Shown here in pieces: positions 22,859 to 33,844 of a stretch of DNA of 64,000 nt (within the stretch, counting starts at the first letter, position 1; every line of letters begins with the position of its first letter). A model generated the notes under the pieces. The model was not told the origin of the DNA. It saw only the letters and a list, made by a program, of their open reading frames with translations, and ran no database searches. The translations under genes and the position numbers were made by a program. The DNA is taken from contig CM049998.1 in the NCBI GenBank assembly GCA_016630955.3, positions 744,001 to 808,000 on the forward strand, given 5' to 3'. This DNA comes from Didymella arachidicola (Eukaryota; Ascomycota; Dothideomycetes; Pleosporales; Didymellaceae).

Positions 22859-24955
22859 TTACCCATATGCGGCGTCCACCTGCAAACGACGCTTGCGTTT
22901 CGCGAGGTCATCGTGGTGTCGCTGTCGATCGTCGTCGGCGCCTGTGTCGCCATAGCTCCTTTTTCTCAATACAGAGCTGTCGCTTCGTTCGAACTTTGAA
23001 CCTGGCGCGTGGGACATCTCGCTTGCGTCGGCAGGCTTCTCGGTGCCGAAATCGGATCCAGCGGCGGTTCCTTTACTAGCTTCAGATCGTGCAGGGCTGC
23101 CTCGTCCGCCGTTGAAGCCATTGGGATGGTAATGTTGCTCGTGACTACTGGGATTCCATGGGTCGTATCGATCGTTGCCCGGAGGGGGCGGCGGGGGCGG
23201 AGGCCGCGCGATAGCTGACATTGAGCCATAGGGCCGTTGTTGCGATCCAACGGGAGGATTGGAGCTGCGAGAACCTCCCAGCGATTGAGTCCTCTGTGGC
23301 TCTGGGAGGCCACGAGATGTCGTGCTGCAACATGTTAGCATAAGAGAGTACAGAAAGGCAGGGTAGACGTACGCAAGCGGCGGAGATGCTCTTTGCTTGT
23401 CAGACAGCGGAACGTCCAAGTTAATCTCCTGCGCAGGCTTGGGAAAGGGCATCGCCTCTCCGGATACAGGCTTGGGTTGACCAGTAACGCCAAGCGCGGC
23501 TAGAATATCCTCTTGCGTCTGCAGCTTGGGCGGCGCCGCTTCGCTGGCTTGGGCAGTAGGCTTAGAGCCCTCGGTCCCACCTGACAGCGCCTGTTCAAGG
23601 TTGTCCATAACACTCCAGTCAGCTTCACACATCTCAGAATCCTCGTCCCTTGTAAGATTCTCAGTAGACTCGTCTGGTCGATCGCGCTGAGCAATGCAAT
23701 CCTCCAGGGGCACCAGGTTGTGCTGAATCTCTTCGTCGGTGAAGACAACGAAAACAGGATCGTCTCTAATGTAGTCCCACTCGTCAGTCTGTCTCACGTC
23801 CAGGAAGGCCTCGTGGGAATTCTCTGCTGTAAAGTAGATCGATACTGACTCGCCGTTGCAAAGCTTCTCAGGCGTAGGCTTGAGAGAGTGCTCTTCTGCT
23901 TCCTCGAAAGTGGCAGGCAGCGCTCGAGTCATTTGCTTCGCAGGGTGCCATATGATGACTCCCAAGCTAAGATTTGGGTCTACAGGCTCGTTGCACTTGG
24001 GCCAGATGGCACCGTCAAAATCAAAGTCCCAATCATCCCATGCCAAGTAAAGCTCTGATTTACTGCCCGATTCGCTGTCATGTGCGATGCTCATTGGTGG
24101 GAGAGCGGAGGCCGGCTGGGCGGTAGCTTGAGTGGGTGTCGCATTTGGATCCACCATTTGATGGTCATTGATAGCTGGACCGCTATACGCATTATAATGG
24201 CTATATGGCGGATAGTGCGTCGGAGCTTGTGCGTGTGCTGCCGACCAGCCAGGAGCTTGACTGTATCCTTGCTGGCTTGGGCCTGCTGCAACGGTATGCG
24301 CGGAATGCTGTTGATAGGAAGTCTGCAGGTTTCCATAGGATTGATTACTGGGATATGCAGGTGCTTGAGATCCACCTTGACCCGCTTGATATGCTTGCTG
24401 CGGCCATTGGTAGGTCTGTCCTTGAGAATATGGTCCTGGATAGTTTGGCTGGACGGGACCATAGCTCTGTGGCGGATAGCCCTGCTGCGGTGCTCCTGCT
24501 ACATACCCTTGAGCTGGGTAAAAAGCTTGACTTGGCGGACCTTGTGGGAAACCAGGCTGTGGTGGCTGCTGATATTGTGCAGAAGGCTGGTGAATGTTGA
24601 AGGGACCTTGAGGGTGCGCTGGCCCTCGATACCCGGGAGGTGGTGGGTAACGTGTGATTATCGGGTTACCTTTCTTCTTAGGTGGCCTGAAAGTCCATCA
24701 ACTCATGTCAATTGATGTATCATATGTACCATGATCATAGTGCTTGCAGCATTTGAAAAGAGAGAAGAAGCTCACTTACCTATTGTCATGTGGTCGTTGC
24801 GACGGCCCAGGATACGCAGACCCAGTTTGAAAGTGGCCATGAGGCGCTTGTGGTCCATGTTGATATGGTGGATGCTGACCATAGCCAGGTTGTCCACTAG
24901 CATATGGTGGCGTCTGGTATGGTGCAGCTCCGGCTACAGGCCCACTCCAGGACAT
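22859..24955 (-). CDS. Large P/Q/Y-rich disordered protein of unknown function
   Basis: Three exons, 24955-24780, 24686-23373 and 23324-22859, give 651 residues. The second intron is 48 nt with donor GTACGT and branch TGCTAAC; it is stop-free and a multiple of three. The N-terminal third is prion-like and rich in Pro, Gln, Tyr and Gly (PYQTPPYASGQPGYGQHPP, later PQQGYPPQSYGPVQPNYPG), with a basic PPKKKGNPIITRY start to exon 2. The centre is an ordered segment: SELYLAWDDWDFDFDGAIWP, then SLGVIIWHPAKQM and VSIYFTAENSHEAF, with DEWDYIRDDPVFVVF. The C-terminal part has a PPPPPPPP run and ends in a basic, nuclear-signal-like DLAKRKRRLQVDAAYG. It looks like a nuclear or RNA-granule protein, but the family is not recognised. 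Confidence 0.75.
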
Positions 24956-25698
24956 CACTCTTACGGTAGGGCGTGTGGTTGAGGAAGGAGGGTTGGATGA
25001 CGGCGAGACCTCTCACGCCAGAGTAGCCTTGAGCTTGGATTGATTGTTATCAAGCTGGATGGTGTTGTGGACCTTGTCTGAAACCAGTCGTTGATGGGTG
25101 AGGTGTGCGTTCCTCAAATTTGGTCGAACGCACGTGCCAAGAAGGATAGGAAAGCACGACCATCCATCGGCTGGTGCCTTTCGCTTTCCGCGAGAAATGG
25201 ATTGGTAGACCAAAGTGGTAGTGGTAGACTATGACATGGATGCGAGACGGAGATTGAACTAATGTGACTGCTGGAGGTGGCAGAGCTGCTGAAACGATGA
25301 GCGCTGACCAGCAAAAGTTCCAGCAGACAATCGTGACAAATTGAGAGGACCAGACGGGAAATCAATGCAAGACTGGATAGGCGGATAGTGCAGGAACATT
25401 TGATGCACAGGCGCAAGACACTCAGCTACAATTTGGGATGAAGAGACTGTTGTTGCTGGTGGATATCAATTTCTTAGTCACCTAAAGCTTGGGCCCTGAA
25501 TGCGGGATGGTGACGAGGCGGCAACTAGGAAGCGACAGCACCATGTTCGCCGATGCGCCATCTTCAGCATCCCACACCCCGATGCGCCTCCGAGGATGAT
25601 TGTACGGTATCGACACCTGCTAGCGACTACTTTGGCCTCGATACCCTAGACCCGTCGTCTATGCCGCCTCTCGCTGCGCCACTACTACACAAACTATC
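24956..25698. other. Divergent promoter region
   Basis: About 740 bases between the divergent P/Q-rich gene and the Ppg1 phosphatase gene. No additional gene is supported. Confidence 0.5.
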
Positions 25699-26766
25699 AT
25701 GCCTGGTCTACCCTGTACGCGACGTCACGCATTAGTGCAAATGTGCAGATATTCAGACGCTGACTGCACATAGCAACCGTAGATCTCGACGAGTGCATAT
25801 CGCGGCTCTCGAAGAAAGAGTTGCTTGCCGAGTCTGTGATCGAGGCAATATGCGCCAAAACGAAGGAGCTGCTCATGAAGGAGAGTAACGTCGTACACAT
25901 TAGAGCGCCGGTGACGGTCGTTGGCGATATTCATGGCCAGTTCTTCGACATGATGGAGATCTTCAAGATAGGAGGGCCATGCCCGGACACGAACTATCTC
26001 TTCCTGGGTAAGCTGCAATTTTCCAAGAGTGGCACACGACCATCCCTACTGACAGAGAGCAGGGGACTACGTTGACCGCGGTCTTTTCTCAGTCGAAACT
26101 ATATCACTTTTGGTATGCTTGAAGCTGCGTTATCCGCATCGAGTCCACCTCATCCGTGGTAACCATGAGTCTCGCGGTGTCACCCAATCGTACGGCTTCT
26201 ACACCGAGTGCTCCCGAAAGTACGGCAACGCGAACGTCTGGCACTACTTTACCGATATGTTTGACTTCTTGACGCTGTCAGTTGTCATTAACGACCAGAT
26301 CTTTTGTGTACACGGCGGCCTATCGCCCTCCATACACTCTATCGATCAGATCAAGATCATCGATCGTTTCCGAGAGATCCCACACGAAGGGCCCATGGCA
26401 GACTTAGTATGGAGCGACCCGGACCCTGAGAGAGATGAGTTCTCGCTCAGTCCTCGAGGAGCGGGATATACCTTCGGCGCACAAGTGGTCAAGAAGTTCT
26501 TGGAGGTCAACGCTATGTCGCATATTTTACGAGCGCATCAGCTTTGTCAGGAAGGATTTCAAGTGCTGTACGACGACAGACTGAGCACTGTATGGAGTGC
26601 GCCAAATTATTGCTACCGTTGCGGGAATATGGCTAGCGTACTGGAGGTCAGCGACACAGGCGAACGTTTCTTCAACGTTTTCGATGCCAGTCCAGACAAT
26701 GATCTGCATAGAGCTGAGCAGCAACAACAGCAGGGCAAAGAGGTGACAACAGAGTACTTCTTATGA
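25699..26766 (+). CDS. PPG1: Ppg1-type PP2A-like serine/threonine phosphatase
   Basis: Catalytic phosphatase related to PP2A; the yeast orthologue acts with the Far/STRIPAK-like complex. Exons 25699-25705 (7 nt, Met-Pro plus one base), 25783-26007 and 26063-26766 give 311 residues. The first exon is inferred: it supplies MP before DLDECISRLSKKELL, and its donor GTCTAC is weak. All metal-site motifs are intact: GDIHGQ, GDYVDRG, RGNHESR, HGGLSPS and SAPNYCYRCGN, and the tail is TEYFL with the terminal leucine that is carboxymethylated in PP2A enzymes. Ppg1 is preferred over PP2A, PP4 or Sit4 because of VHLIRGNHESRG, IDQIKIIDRFREIPH, GAQVVKKFL and FNVFDASPDN. A short glutamine run (EQQQQQGK) precedes the tail. 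Convergent with uridine kinase, 214 bases apart. Confidence 0.92.
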
Positions 26767-26980
26767 TACCCACAGCACGGACTCATGCGGCATGGTATTG
26801 GAATGAGCATTGCACACGTATAGTATTTGCCTTTTTATCAGCAGGGCGTTTGGGCGGCCTCAAGAAAGACACGAAGAAGCAGGAGTTGTGTAGAACAATA
26901 CGACGGCATCCATGGCGTACATGCGACGCACATCAGCGCTGTCTCGCATCTTGATTTGCTGGTTCTTCAGTGCGTTACTC

Positions 26981-28420
26981 TCAGCATCCCAGATACTTTG
27001 TTTCAACCCATCGGTTCTCCATGTCATCTCCGATCCTCGCTACCACTATCTTGATCTCCGGGAAAACACTCAGCACACGGTTCATACCAACACGGCCAGC
27101 CGCATATGTGACAAACGCTATCCTCTCTTCCGGTACACCGTGATCCACTAAGACCTGGACAGCCATAAGAGCTGCAGCTCCAGACGAGAACTGCGGGTCC
27201 AGTACCAATACCAGGCTGTGCTGCGCAATGTTCGGAGGAAGTGCCCGATAATGCAGTTCAGGCTCTCCTGTACGGTAGTTTGTCTGGATCAAAATCCTTC
27301 CCGTGACACAGTCCGGTATTGTGCGGCGCAGGCCGGTCTCGAAGGCACTACCACCACGAAGGACGACCACCGCACTGACGTCACCTTCTTTTCTCAGACC
27401 CATGTAAGCATTATCTTGCGGCGTGAGCACCTGTCTCGGCGAAAACGGCATGAAGTCGACTGCCTTTTCAACGAGTAGCGCAACCATCCTGTCAAAGTAA
27501 AAGACGAAGTCCTCCTTGGAAGTGCTTCCATCCATAAGCATAGTATGCATACCCATTACTTGATTGGTCTGCTCCAGGACTTTCGCGCTGGTATGCAAAG
27601 GTCTGTCCTCAGCAAGCTGGCCAAGACGGCGAAGTTCCATCTGATGCTGTGCTGACTTGTCCTTGAGTGTCTTTCGCACTTGGTCGGCGACCATGGAAAT
27701 TGCGACTTTGTTCTCGATACCTCGAGGTACAATGAGATCAGCAATCTCACGCTGTGGTGCAACATACTTGTAGAAATTAGGCTTGACAAAACCAAACCAC
27801 TGCTTGATGCAGCCTTCAATGTCACGACCACGCTCTTTTACATCCCGAACTAGACGCCGTGATAGACAGAGGTCGGAGTCTGCTTCAGCAAAGATCTTGA
27901 GGTCGAGCATATCCAAGACTCGCTGATCATGCAGAGCGAAGATGCCCTCCAGTATCACAACGTGAGGAGAGTAGATAGTGGTTGTTTGCTCGAGTCTTGA
28001 GTGCTTCGCGAAAGAGTATACGGGCACTTCAGCAACTTTGCTAGTCCACAATTAGCTGGCATCTAAAGATATGACGATATTCGTACCCAGCTTTGATATC
28101 TTTCAGCCTTTCGACCAAGATATCAAAGTCAATGGCTTCCGGTGAATCGAAGTCATACTCGTTTCTAAAAGCCATAGCTGATTGCTCAGGTGTCAACGGC
28201 TTGTAGAAGGAATCCTAGCATTCTTAGTATTTGCGCACGTGACCAAGTCTAAGCCACTCTGACACACCATCGAGAGGATCACCACCCAGGGTAAGTTCAT
28301 GGATGCCACAATAGCCATCGCCAAAGAGGTTTTTCCTGACCCTGAACTACCAGCTACGCCTATTATGTTGGCATTGCCCCATGGCGGCTGGTAATGTGTT
28401 CGGCGGCCCTGTGTGGTCAT
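26981..28420 (-). CDS. URK1: Uridine-cytidine kinase with UPRTase-like domain
   Basis: Phosphorylates uridine and cytidine in the pyrimidine salvage pathway. Exons 28420-28268, 28214-28087 and 28040-26981 code for 446 residues; introns are 53 and 46 nt. The Walker A motif GSSGSGKT (residues 24-31) follows the short N-terminus. The substrate region follows, with DSFYKPLTPEQSAMA, NEYDFDSPEAIDFD and EGIFALHD. RRLVRDVKERGRDIEG forms the lid, and the family motif FVKPNFYKYVAPQREIADLI is present. The C-terminal half resembles uracil phosphoribosyltransferase (VVLRGGSAFETGLRRTIPDC, then LVLVLDPQFSSGAAALMAV). Its PRPP loop is altered from the catalytic form, as in yeast Urk1, so this half is probably regulatory. 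Divergent from Gid8. Confidence 0.95.
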
Positions 28421-28790
28421 GGTGGCAGACGTGATTCTTGATGTTTCAATGTGGTACCCAATTATCCCATGGCCTGCAAGGTATACATTAACGAAAGAAT
28501 AAAGATACGTAAGGACTTATGTAGTGATGCTGCAGAGACGGATTTTGAGTAGGCTGCTCGGTCCCGCCCGCTTACTGGGCGCCAGCAACGCTAAAGAGCC
28601 GCACAAGCCACTTCGCCAAGTCGCGCTAGGAAGCGAGCTCGAGTTTCTCTTCACGAACCTCGACTCTGTAACCCTTCCTGCACAAACAGCCCGCAGAGTT
28701 TGCGTGTGCCCACGACACTCGACCGCGGTCGAGCAGCTCTATACTTTCCCTGATGGACGTCGGATGAGGTGATAGAGCGTCTGCTTCACA
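28421..28790. other. Short divergent promoter, URK1 and GID8
   Basis: A 370-base divergent region. An 82-codon plus-strand ORF overlaps it and is not in frame with Gid8. I see no protein features in it and read the region as promoter and leader. Confidence 0.5.
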
Positions 28791-29969
28791 ATGGTGCGCA
28801 CACCCGAGCTCTCAACGCTTCGCCCCGCTTACTGACGTGATGCGTAGAGCTCATCCACCGTTTCCGTTTCGGCTGCGACACCAACACAGCACCTGTTTCA
28901 GAGGAAGATTGACGATGTCAAGCCTTCTAAGATGTAAGCATACACTCCTTGCCTTTCTTCACCTCTATTATGATGCGATAAAAAACTAGTTGGGAATCTC
29001 TCCGAAAATTCCGTGTAGAGCACAACATAACTTGTGGACTGATCTCGAGCAACGCGCGTTGCTCTGCAGCATCCTCCTCGTTCTTTTGCTTCCGAAAGAC
29101 CATGTGCTAATTGGAGTATCAGTGACATCAACTTTGTCGTCATGGATTATCTGGTCAGCGAGGGATACCCTCGAGCTGCAGAGAAGTTCGCCAAAGAAGC
29201 GAACATTCAGCTTCCCTTAGAAGAGGAATCCATCCAGTCTCGCGTAGAGATACGACAGGCCATCCATGCTGGCGACATTGACACTGCTGTCACCAAGATC
29301 AACGATCTGAACCCCCAGGTACGTCAAAAACATCGCCTCCCGTCACTTTCCTCTTGCAGGATTATAATCAGTTTCATGCACCACGCATAATCTTCCTTGA
29401 TGATAATCAAACCTTCAGTCCTCAGTATGATTGCAAGCACACAATTTGCTCAATTATTACATTGCTTTCTTGGGCTTTGCTAACCATCAAATTAGATTCT
29501 TGACATGGACGCTGCACTTCACTTTGCGCTACTCCGTCTGCAACTTATCGAGCTTATCCGATCGTGCACGTCATCAGCCACGTCCGATGTGACACCTGCT
29601 TTGAGCTTCGCCTCATCGCAGCTCGCTCCTCGTGCGGCCACGAACCCGGATTTCTTGAAGGATCTTGAGCTCACCATGACGTTGCTCATCTTCCTCCCGG
29701 CTACCGGGAAGCTGCAGAAGGAGCTCGCTGAGCTACTTGAACCATCCCTCCGTCGCAATGTCGCTAGCCGAGTCAATGAAGCTATCCTCACGAGTATGGG
29801 AGCTCGGGGAGAGGCACGCATGAGAAGTCTGGTGCGCCTGCGTCAGTGGGCAGAAACAAAGGCCAGAGATGCCAACAAGGATATTCCTCTTATGCTACTC
29901 GGATTGCAAGATGCTGAAGAGAGGCCTATGGGGCACAATAGCGACAGCGTAGATGTAATGGTGCAATAG
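28791..29969 (+). CDS. GID8: Gid8-like LisH-CTLH-CRA protein, GID/CTLH ubiquitin ligase subunit
   Basis: Scaffold subunit of the GID E3 ligase, which in yeast degrades gluconeogenic enzymes. Four exons are proposed: 28791-28793, 28848-28933, 29123-29318 and 29496-29969, giving 252 residues. The first exon would be the ATG alone (donor GTGCGC, branch TACTGAC, acceptor GTAG), followed by SSSTVSVSAATPTQH and DDVKPSKIDINF. The LisH motif (VVMDYLVSEGYPRAAEKFAK) covers about residues 35-54, CTLH follows (VEIRQAIHAGDIDTAVTKIN), and the CRA helices run to the C-terminus (FLPATGKLQKELAELLEPSL). Two introns are unusually long for this window (189 and 177 nt). The single-codon first exon is the weakest part of the model; the rest is firm. 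Divergent from URK1. Confidence 0.9.
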
Positions 29970-30589
29970 AGTGTCCCATCCGACATGGTAACTACTCTTG
30001 GATACCTCGACAACCTTCAGCCCAAGCTGTCTCCGCAAGCTTATGATATTATGGAATTTGAATACAACAAGAATCATAGTCACCAAGCGGCTCACGCTGG
30101 CAACGTCCACAAACTATCCAAGAGTACCTCTAGTCTTCCATCGTGACGTCGAGCTCTCGTCATGCGGTCACGTCGCTACCGTCACGCTCTCTGACTCTCC
30201 GCTTGGCTCTGATCGTCCCCTCCCACCATGGCTTACGGCTTTCCTCTGGGTAGCCTTTGGCAGTACCATGCCTACACGACATGTCGTCGAGATAGCCATT
30301 GCCGCAGCCATGAGCTGATTGTTGGATAGTTAGTTTGACCGCTCGTGTGCTAGCAAATTTCCAGGCTTCACGCACTACAGGTAGAGAAGTATTTGACAAC
30401 ATCAACGACGATAGATGCTTCCTTCGATTTCTTGACCACCGGAAAGACGTTACAAGCTCCGATTGACCACTGGATCTTGGCCAGTTAAAGGCTGTTATTC
30501 TGCCTTTGAAGTCATTCATCTCTCTCGTTCTAATGTAAAAAGTCGCAGAAGCCGACACGAAGAAATCAAAACACAAAAGGTACGACAGT
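29970..30589. other. Flank of Gid8 and of the RTA1-like relic
   Basis: About 620 bases. It may hold the decayed C-terminal end of the RTA1-like pseudogene: faint hydrophobic stretches such as TVVPFVF and FLRVGFCDFL appear between stops at 30520-30590. A 160-codon minus-strand ORF (30160-30642) overlaps but shows no domain. Confidence 0.4.
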
Positions 30590-31096
30590 TCATCGTGCCA
30601 GCACAACAGCTCTCTTCTGGACTCTCGTCGCTTGGGACGCATTGGCCTTGGCCATCAATGCTGCACCAGCTGCTTGTAGTAAGAAGTAGAGTGTCTTACT
30701 GCTGAGGCAGATCTTCGTCAGCCATACCGACCACACAATAAACGCTTTCGTGTCCTATGATGAGCATGGTGCGCTCGAGAGCAAACCAAGGCCGCGAAGA
30801 GGATGGATGCAAGGATGATTAGGAGTCTTTGTACGATGAAGGGTCACTAGTAAGAGGGATCTGATTAACCGTGTGTGCGGGCTACGTAGCTTAAGCTCTC
30901 GACTAAACCGCGTTATCTGAGTTCAAGAGGATGGCTTACAGACCAGTCCGATATCAAAGGAAGTAGAGAATGATATTCTGGTCCTATAAAGCTTCAAAAT
31001 GTGTATACCTGCGATGATAGTGAAGCATGTCGCGCAGGTAGTGCCCGCGACTTTGGAGGTCTCGTAGGGATAACGAGGAGCATCGTTGACAGCCAT
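30590..31096 (-). pseudogene. RTA1-like lipid-translocating 7TM protein, degraded
   Basis: Fragments of an RTA1-family multi-span membrane protein are still readable. From the ATG at 31096: MAVNDAPRYPYETSKVAG, then YRTRISFSTSFDIGLV. A probable 37-nt intron (GTAAG to TTTAG, around 30940-30904) joins in frame to FESLSYVARTHG. PFIVQRLLIILASILFAALV follows, and in another frame LTKICLSSKTLYFLLQ with AAGAALMAKANASQATR, the RTA1 signature region. Three in-frame stops (TAA 30865-30867, TAG 30847-30849, TGA 30844-30846) and at least one frameshift after FAALV disable it. The stops fit C-to-T changes at CpA on one strand or the other, as in RIP. Family members act in lipid export and drug or sterol stress tolerance. 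Confidence 0.68.
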
Positions 31097-31649
31097 CTCA
31101 TAGATTGCTGTCCGCCATGCAGCTCGCGTTGAATCGACGGCCCGAACTGGCGGAAGGCCATCGAGTCCAATGTGCATTTGAGGTTTAAGGCGGTACGATG
31201 ATCGTTTATCAAGTCACACGGCGTACACTGAGTACAGCCACAGTGGGACCCCGACAACAGCCCCGGGGCTTGCACATGATGATTGTCCGATGTGCCCAAT
31301 GCGACTAGACATTCAGCAACGGGCCCCGCTGCCAGACTAACCCAAGACTGTCGACCTTGAGCTACGCCAGATGTTGTACGTACTTCACCACTGCTGTGTT
31401 GCGACAGATGTCTTGATGGGTAACACTATTCCATAGGCCACTTGGGTGGCTCCTTGAATGTGTTTGGTTGATGTTGTGTATTTCCTGTACTCCATGCTTC
31501 GGCCTTGCACCATCCCTGAGGCTAATGCGGGGGCGTGCTGTGGTAAAGGGAACAAGTAAGCGATCATGAGAGATCAATCGTCTCTCGGTCGTCTTCACTT
31601 TTGCTTCTGGAACCGGATTCACTGCATGCGTGTAGTGCCGCTCAAACAT

Positions 31650-32160
31650 TGTTAATTAGCCCAACCTCATCCTTACAACAGCGTACCGTAGCGCGCACCT
31701 CAAGGTTATTAATTAGCTTAGGATATAGTGTTACATAGGTCATTTGCTGCTATTATGCTATTAGACTGCGATAGACAAGTGTAGCCCTATTATAGGTGTA
31801 GTAATGTTAAGATCTGTCCTTCTATTATAAGTGCTCTAATATTACATAAGACAGCGTGTCCTACCTCTGTTGAGGCTAAACACTATCATAAAGGAAGGGA
31901 GATTAGTGTTCCTGCCTCTTAAGATTATTCGCTAACGCTATAGGGGGACAGAGGTGCACGCAAGGAGGCTGCAACATAGATAGAAAGGTGTAGCATGCTT
32001 ACATTGCTATAGGAGCACCCTCTGCCTGCATGCTTAGTGTAGGCAGAGGGTACCTTAGGAGTTAGGTGCTGTTAAGGCAGCTGCAGGCTGCAGGCACTTA
32101 CCTGCTCCTTCCTCTTAGTAGTGACAGAAGAGGATTCTGACAGCATGTCACTCTGATATC
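31650..32160. repeat. AT-rich, probably RIP-mutated transposon relic
   Basis: This stretch lacks ORFs, is locally rich in TpA steps and contains an 11-bp perfect inverted repeat at its right part (32017-32051). Base composition differs from the genes on both sides. Its family cannot be named. Confidence 0.4.
32017..32051. repeat. 11-bp perfect inverted repeat (hairpin)
   Basis: ACCCTCTGCCT at 32017-32027 pairs exactly with AGGCAGAGGGT at 32041-32051, around a 13-nt loop. No T-run follows, so a terminator is not suggested. It may be a MITE end or a relic hairpin. Confidence 0.6.
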
Positions 32161-32487
32161 ATGTCACTCTGGTACTATATTGCGGGCATATCACGTTGAC
32201 ACGCTGTGCTTGAGTGACATACTTTCAACAGCATGCCCTACACATGTCATCGACCCTAGGGTACGCGCTACGGTAGTGCCTTGTCCCAAGCAGTAGTCGC
32301 ATTGAAATCTCTTCCACGATGCGTCTGCCAGCGTACTTGGTCCACCAGATTCCTTCTATTGCAAAGGTGAGAGCTCCCAGCCGGCCAAGATGACTATGGC
32401 TGCTACTTCGCACTGATCGACCCTCTAGAAGAACTCGGTCTCAATCATTACAAGCCATTTGTACGCAGAACACCCATTGTTATCCAC

Positions 32488-33420
32488 TTATGCCCTCTCT
32501 AGCTTCTCTAGCATGCTTCGAAAGAACGGGGTTGCAGTGTCATCGAGGTTCATACCCTCGAGAACATCATCGCACGAGGCTCGGATTCTGCCCGCTGTCA
32601 TCAGTCCGCCATCCTCGAGCTTCTGAACAGTTGGACTTATAAAGATTTGTGCTAGTGCGCTGTCCTCGGTCCAGCTGCGGTAGCGCTCAATTCCACCGTT
32701 CAAACCCAACATGTACGTCCTCATGCGAAGCATCACCTCAGGTAGAAGTTCGAGCGGCTCGCCTGAAGTCGCAGGAACCATCGACGCCAACAGTATGCAG
32801 ACCACATTGAGACTTGTAAGAAGGAAGACAGGCTCAAAAGTCTCTTGTGTAATGCGGACGAGCGATTGGCCCCTGTTCGGCTTGGCGATACTCTGGTTTT
32901 GATAGTGGAGTGCTGCAGTGACATGTTCGTAAGCTTCGCCAGACTTTACTGCTTGACTTGCACTGTGCACAGAGGTGAAAACAAGCAAGATATCCATGAG
33001 ATACGAGTACTCAAGGGACTTGTTGGGAACCCAGTCACGGAAGTCTTCCATGTTGCGCGGTCCCGAGTGCATGTAGGTGACGGTGTTCCATTGATGCATG
33101 GTCTGCAGCTCCTTCATGCCGGTGGCATTGTACGAGATGAGTCGTGCAGATGGGCCTTTGTGTTTAAACAGTGGATAGGATGTGAGGTAAGTAGTCGTCC
33201 CAGACGACGAGGATGTTGGCGTTGCTGCCGTCGTAGAAGTTTTCCTTGCTTTGGCAGTTGCAACGAGTGCGTTCGAGTAGCTGCATTTGTGACCACGCTG
33301 CACGTACGTTCCACATACAGGTGTGCCTTCTTCGCATTTGACGCGCCGTCTTTTGCATGTGTCGCACCCGGCTCGGAACTTCTTGTGGTATCGTTTCGTT
33401 GTCTTTTGACCATGTCTGAA
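32488..33420 (-). pseudogene. Zn2Cys6 transcription factor-like, damaged DNA-binding domain
   Basis: The frame is open from 33420 to 32488 (310 residues). It begins with a basic region and a Zn2Cys6 cluster of the Upc2-like kind (HKKFRAGCDTCKRRRVKC), then a low-complexity linker and a helical region without a complete fungal regulatory domain (LEYSYLMDILLVFTSVHSA, FEPVFLLTSLNVVCILLASM). Two defects stand out. The fifth cluster cysteine is tyrosine (TAC at 33306-33304), which should break zinc binding. The frame has no ATG: the nearest, at 33413 (MVKRQR), is in another frame, which suggests a small indel near 33395. An unseen upstream exon is the alternative explanation for the missing start. 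The Cys-to-Tyr change is a CpA-to-TpA transition on the plus strand. Confidence 0.62.
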
Positions 33421-33844
33421 TCAATTGCCGTCGATTGCGCGATAGACGAGGGCAGGATGTACAGCCATGTCAGCCTTGCTTTTCAAGGCAGTGTGCTAGC
33501 TGCGCAAAGATTCGTGGCGCCAAAATCAATGACACCAAGTTGTGCCGCGTAGCAGCAACGTCCGTTCTTCCGTTCACGGACGACTAGACTCCTCTCACCT
33601 CATTCTGTCCACTTTTCTCCTAACCAGTAAAGACCGTCAGAATAGCGATTGCCAAGTTCCAACACTAGTCCCATTCGTGGATTGCTCGAAGATGAAGGCA
33701 CGTTTGAAGTAAGGTGCCCATGGACCCAGTATCCACAGGAAAGCTAGCTATCTAACCCCCCTCCTCCCCTCCAAAAAGATTGGTCTCTCCCCGGTCGCTC
33801 CTTTCAGGATTGGCGCCATTCTTTGCAAAATTACTGCACACATT
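33421..33844. other. Intergenic, 3' of ADH
   Basis: About 420 bases between the damaged regulator and the alcohol dehydrogenase stop. It includes a C/T-rich patch near 33755-33775. No gene is seen. Confidence 0.5.

Larger units (their letters stand above)
31097..32487. other. Gene-poor stretch with AT-rich repeat relic
   Basis: About 1.4 kb without a gene. From about 31650 to 32160 the sequence turns AT-rich and TpA-rich, with many TAATTA, TATTAT and TTATAA words, unlike the flanks. It probably is a mutated transposon remnant. Repeated words such as CTGCAGGCTGCAGGCAC occur near 32080-32100. Confidence 0.45.

Noticed and set aside
30160..30642. 160-codon minus-strand ORF
   Set aside because: It crosses the 3' part of the RTA1-like relic in a different frame; no domain of its own.
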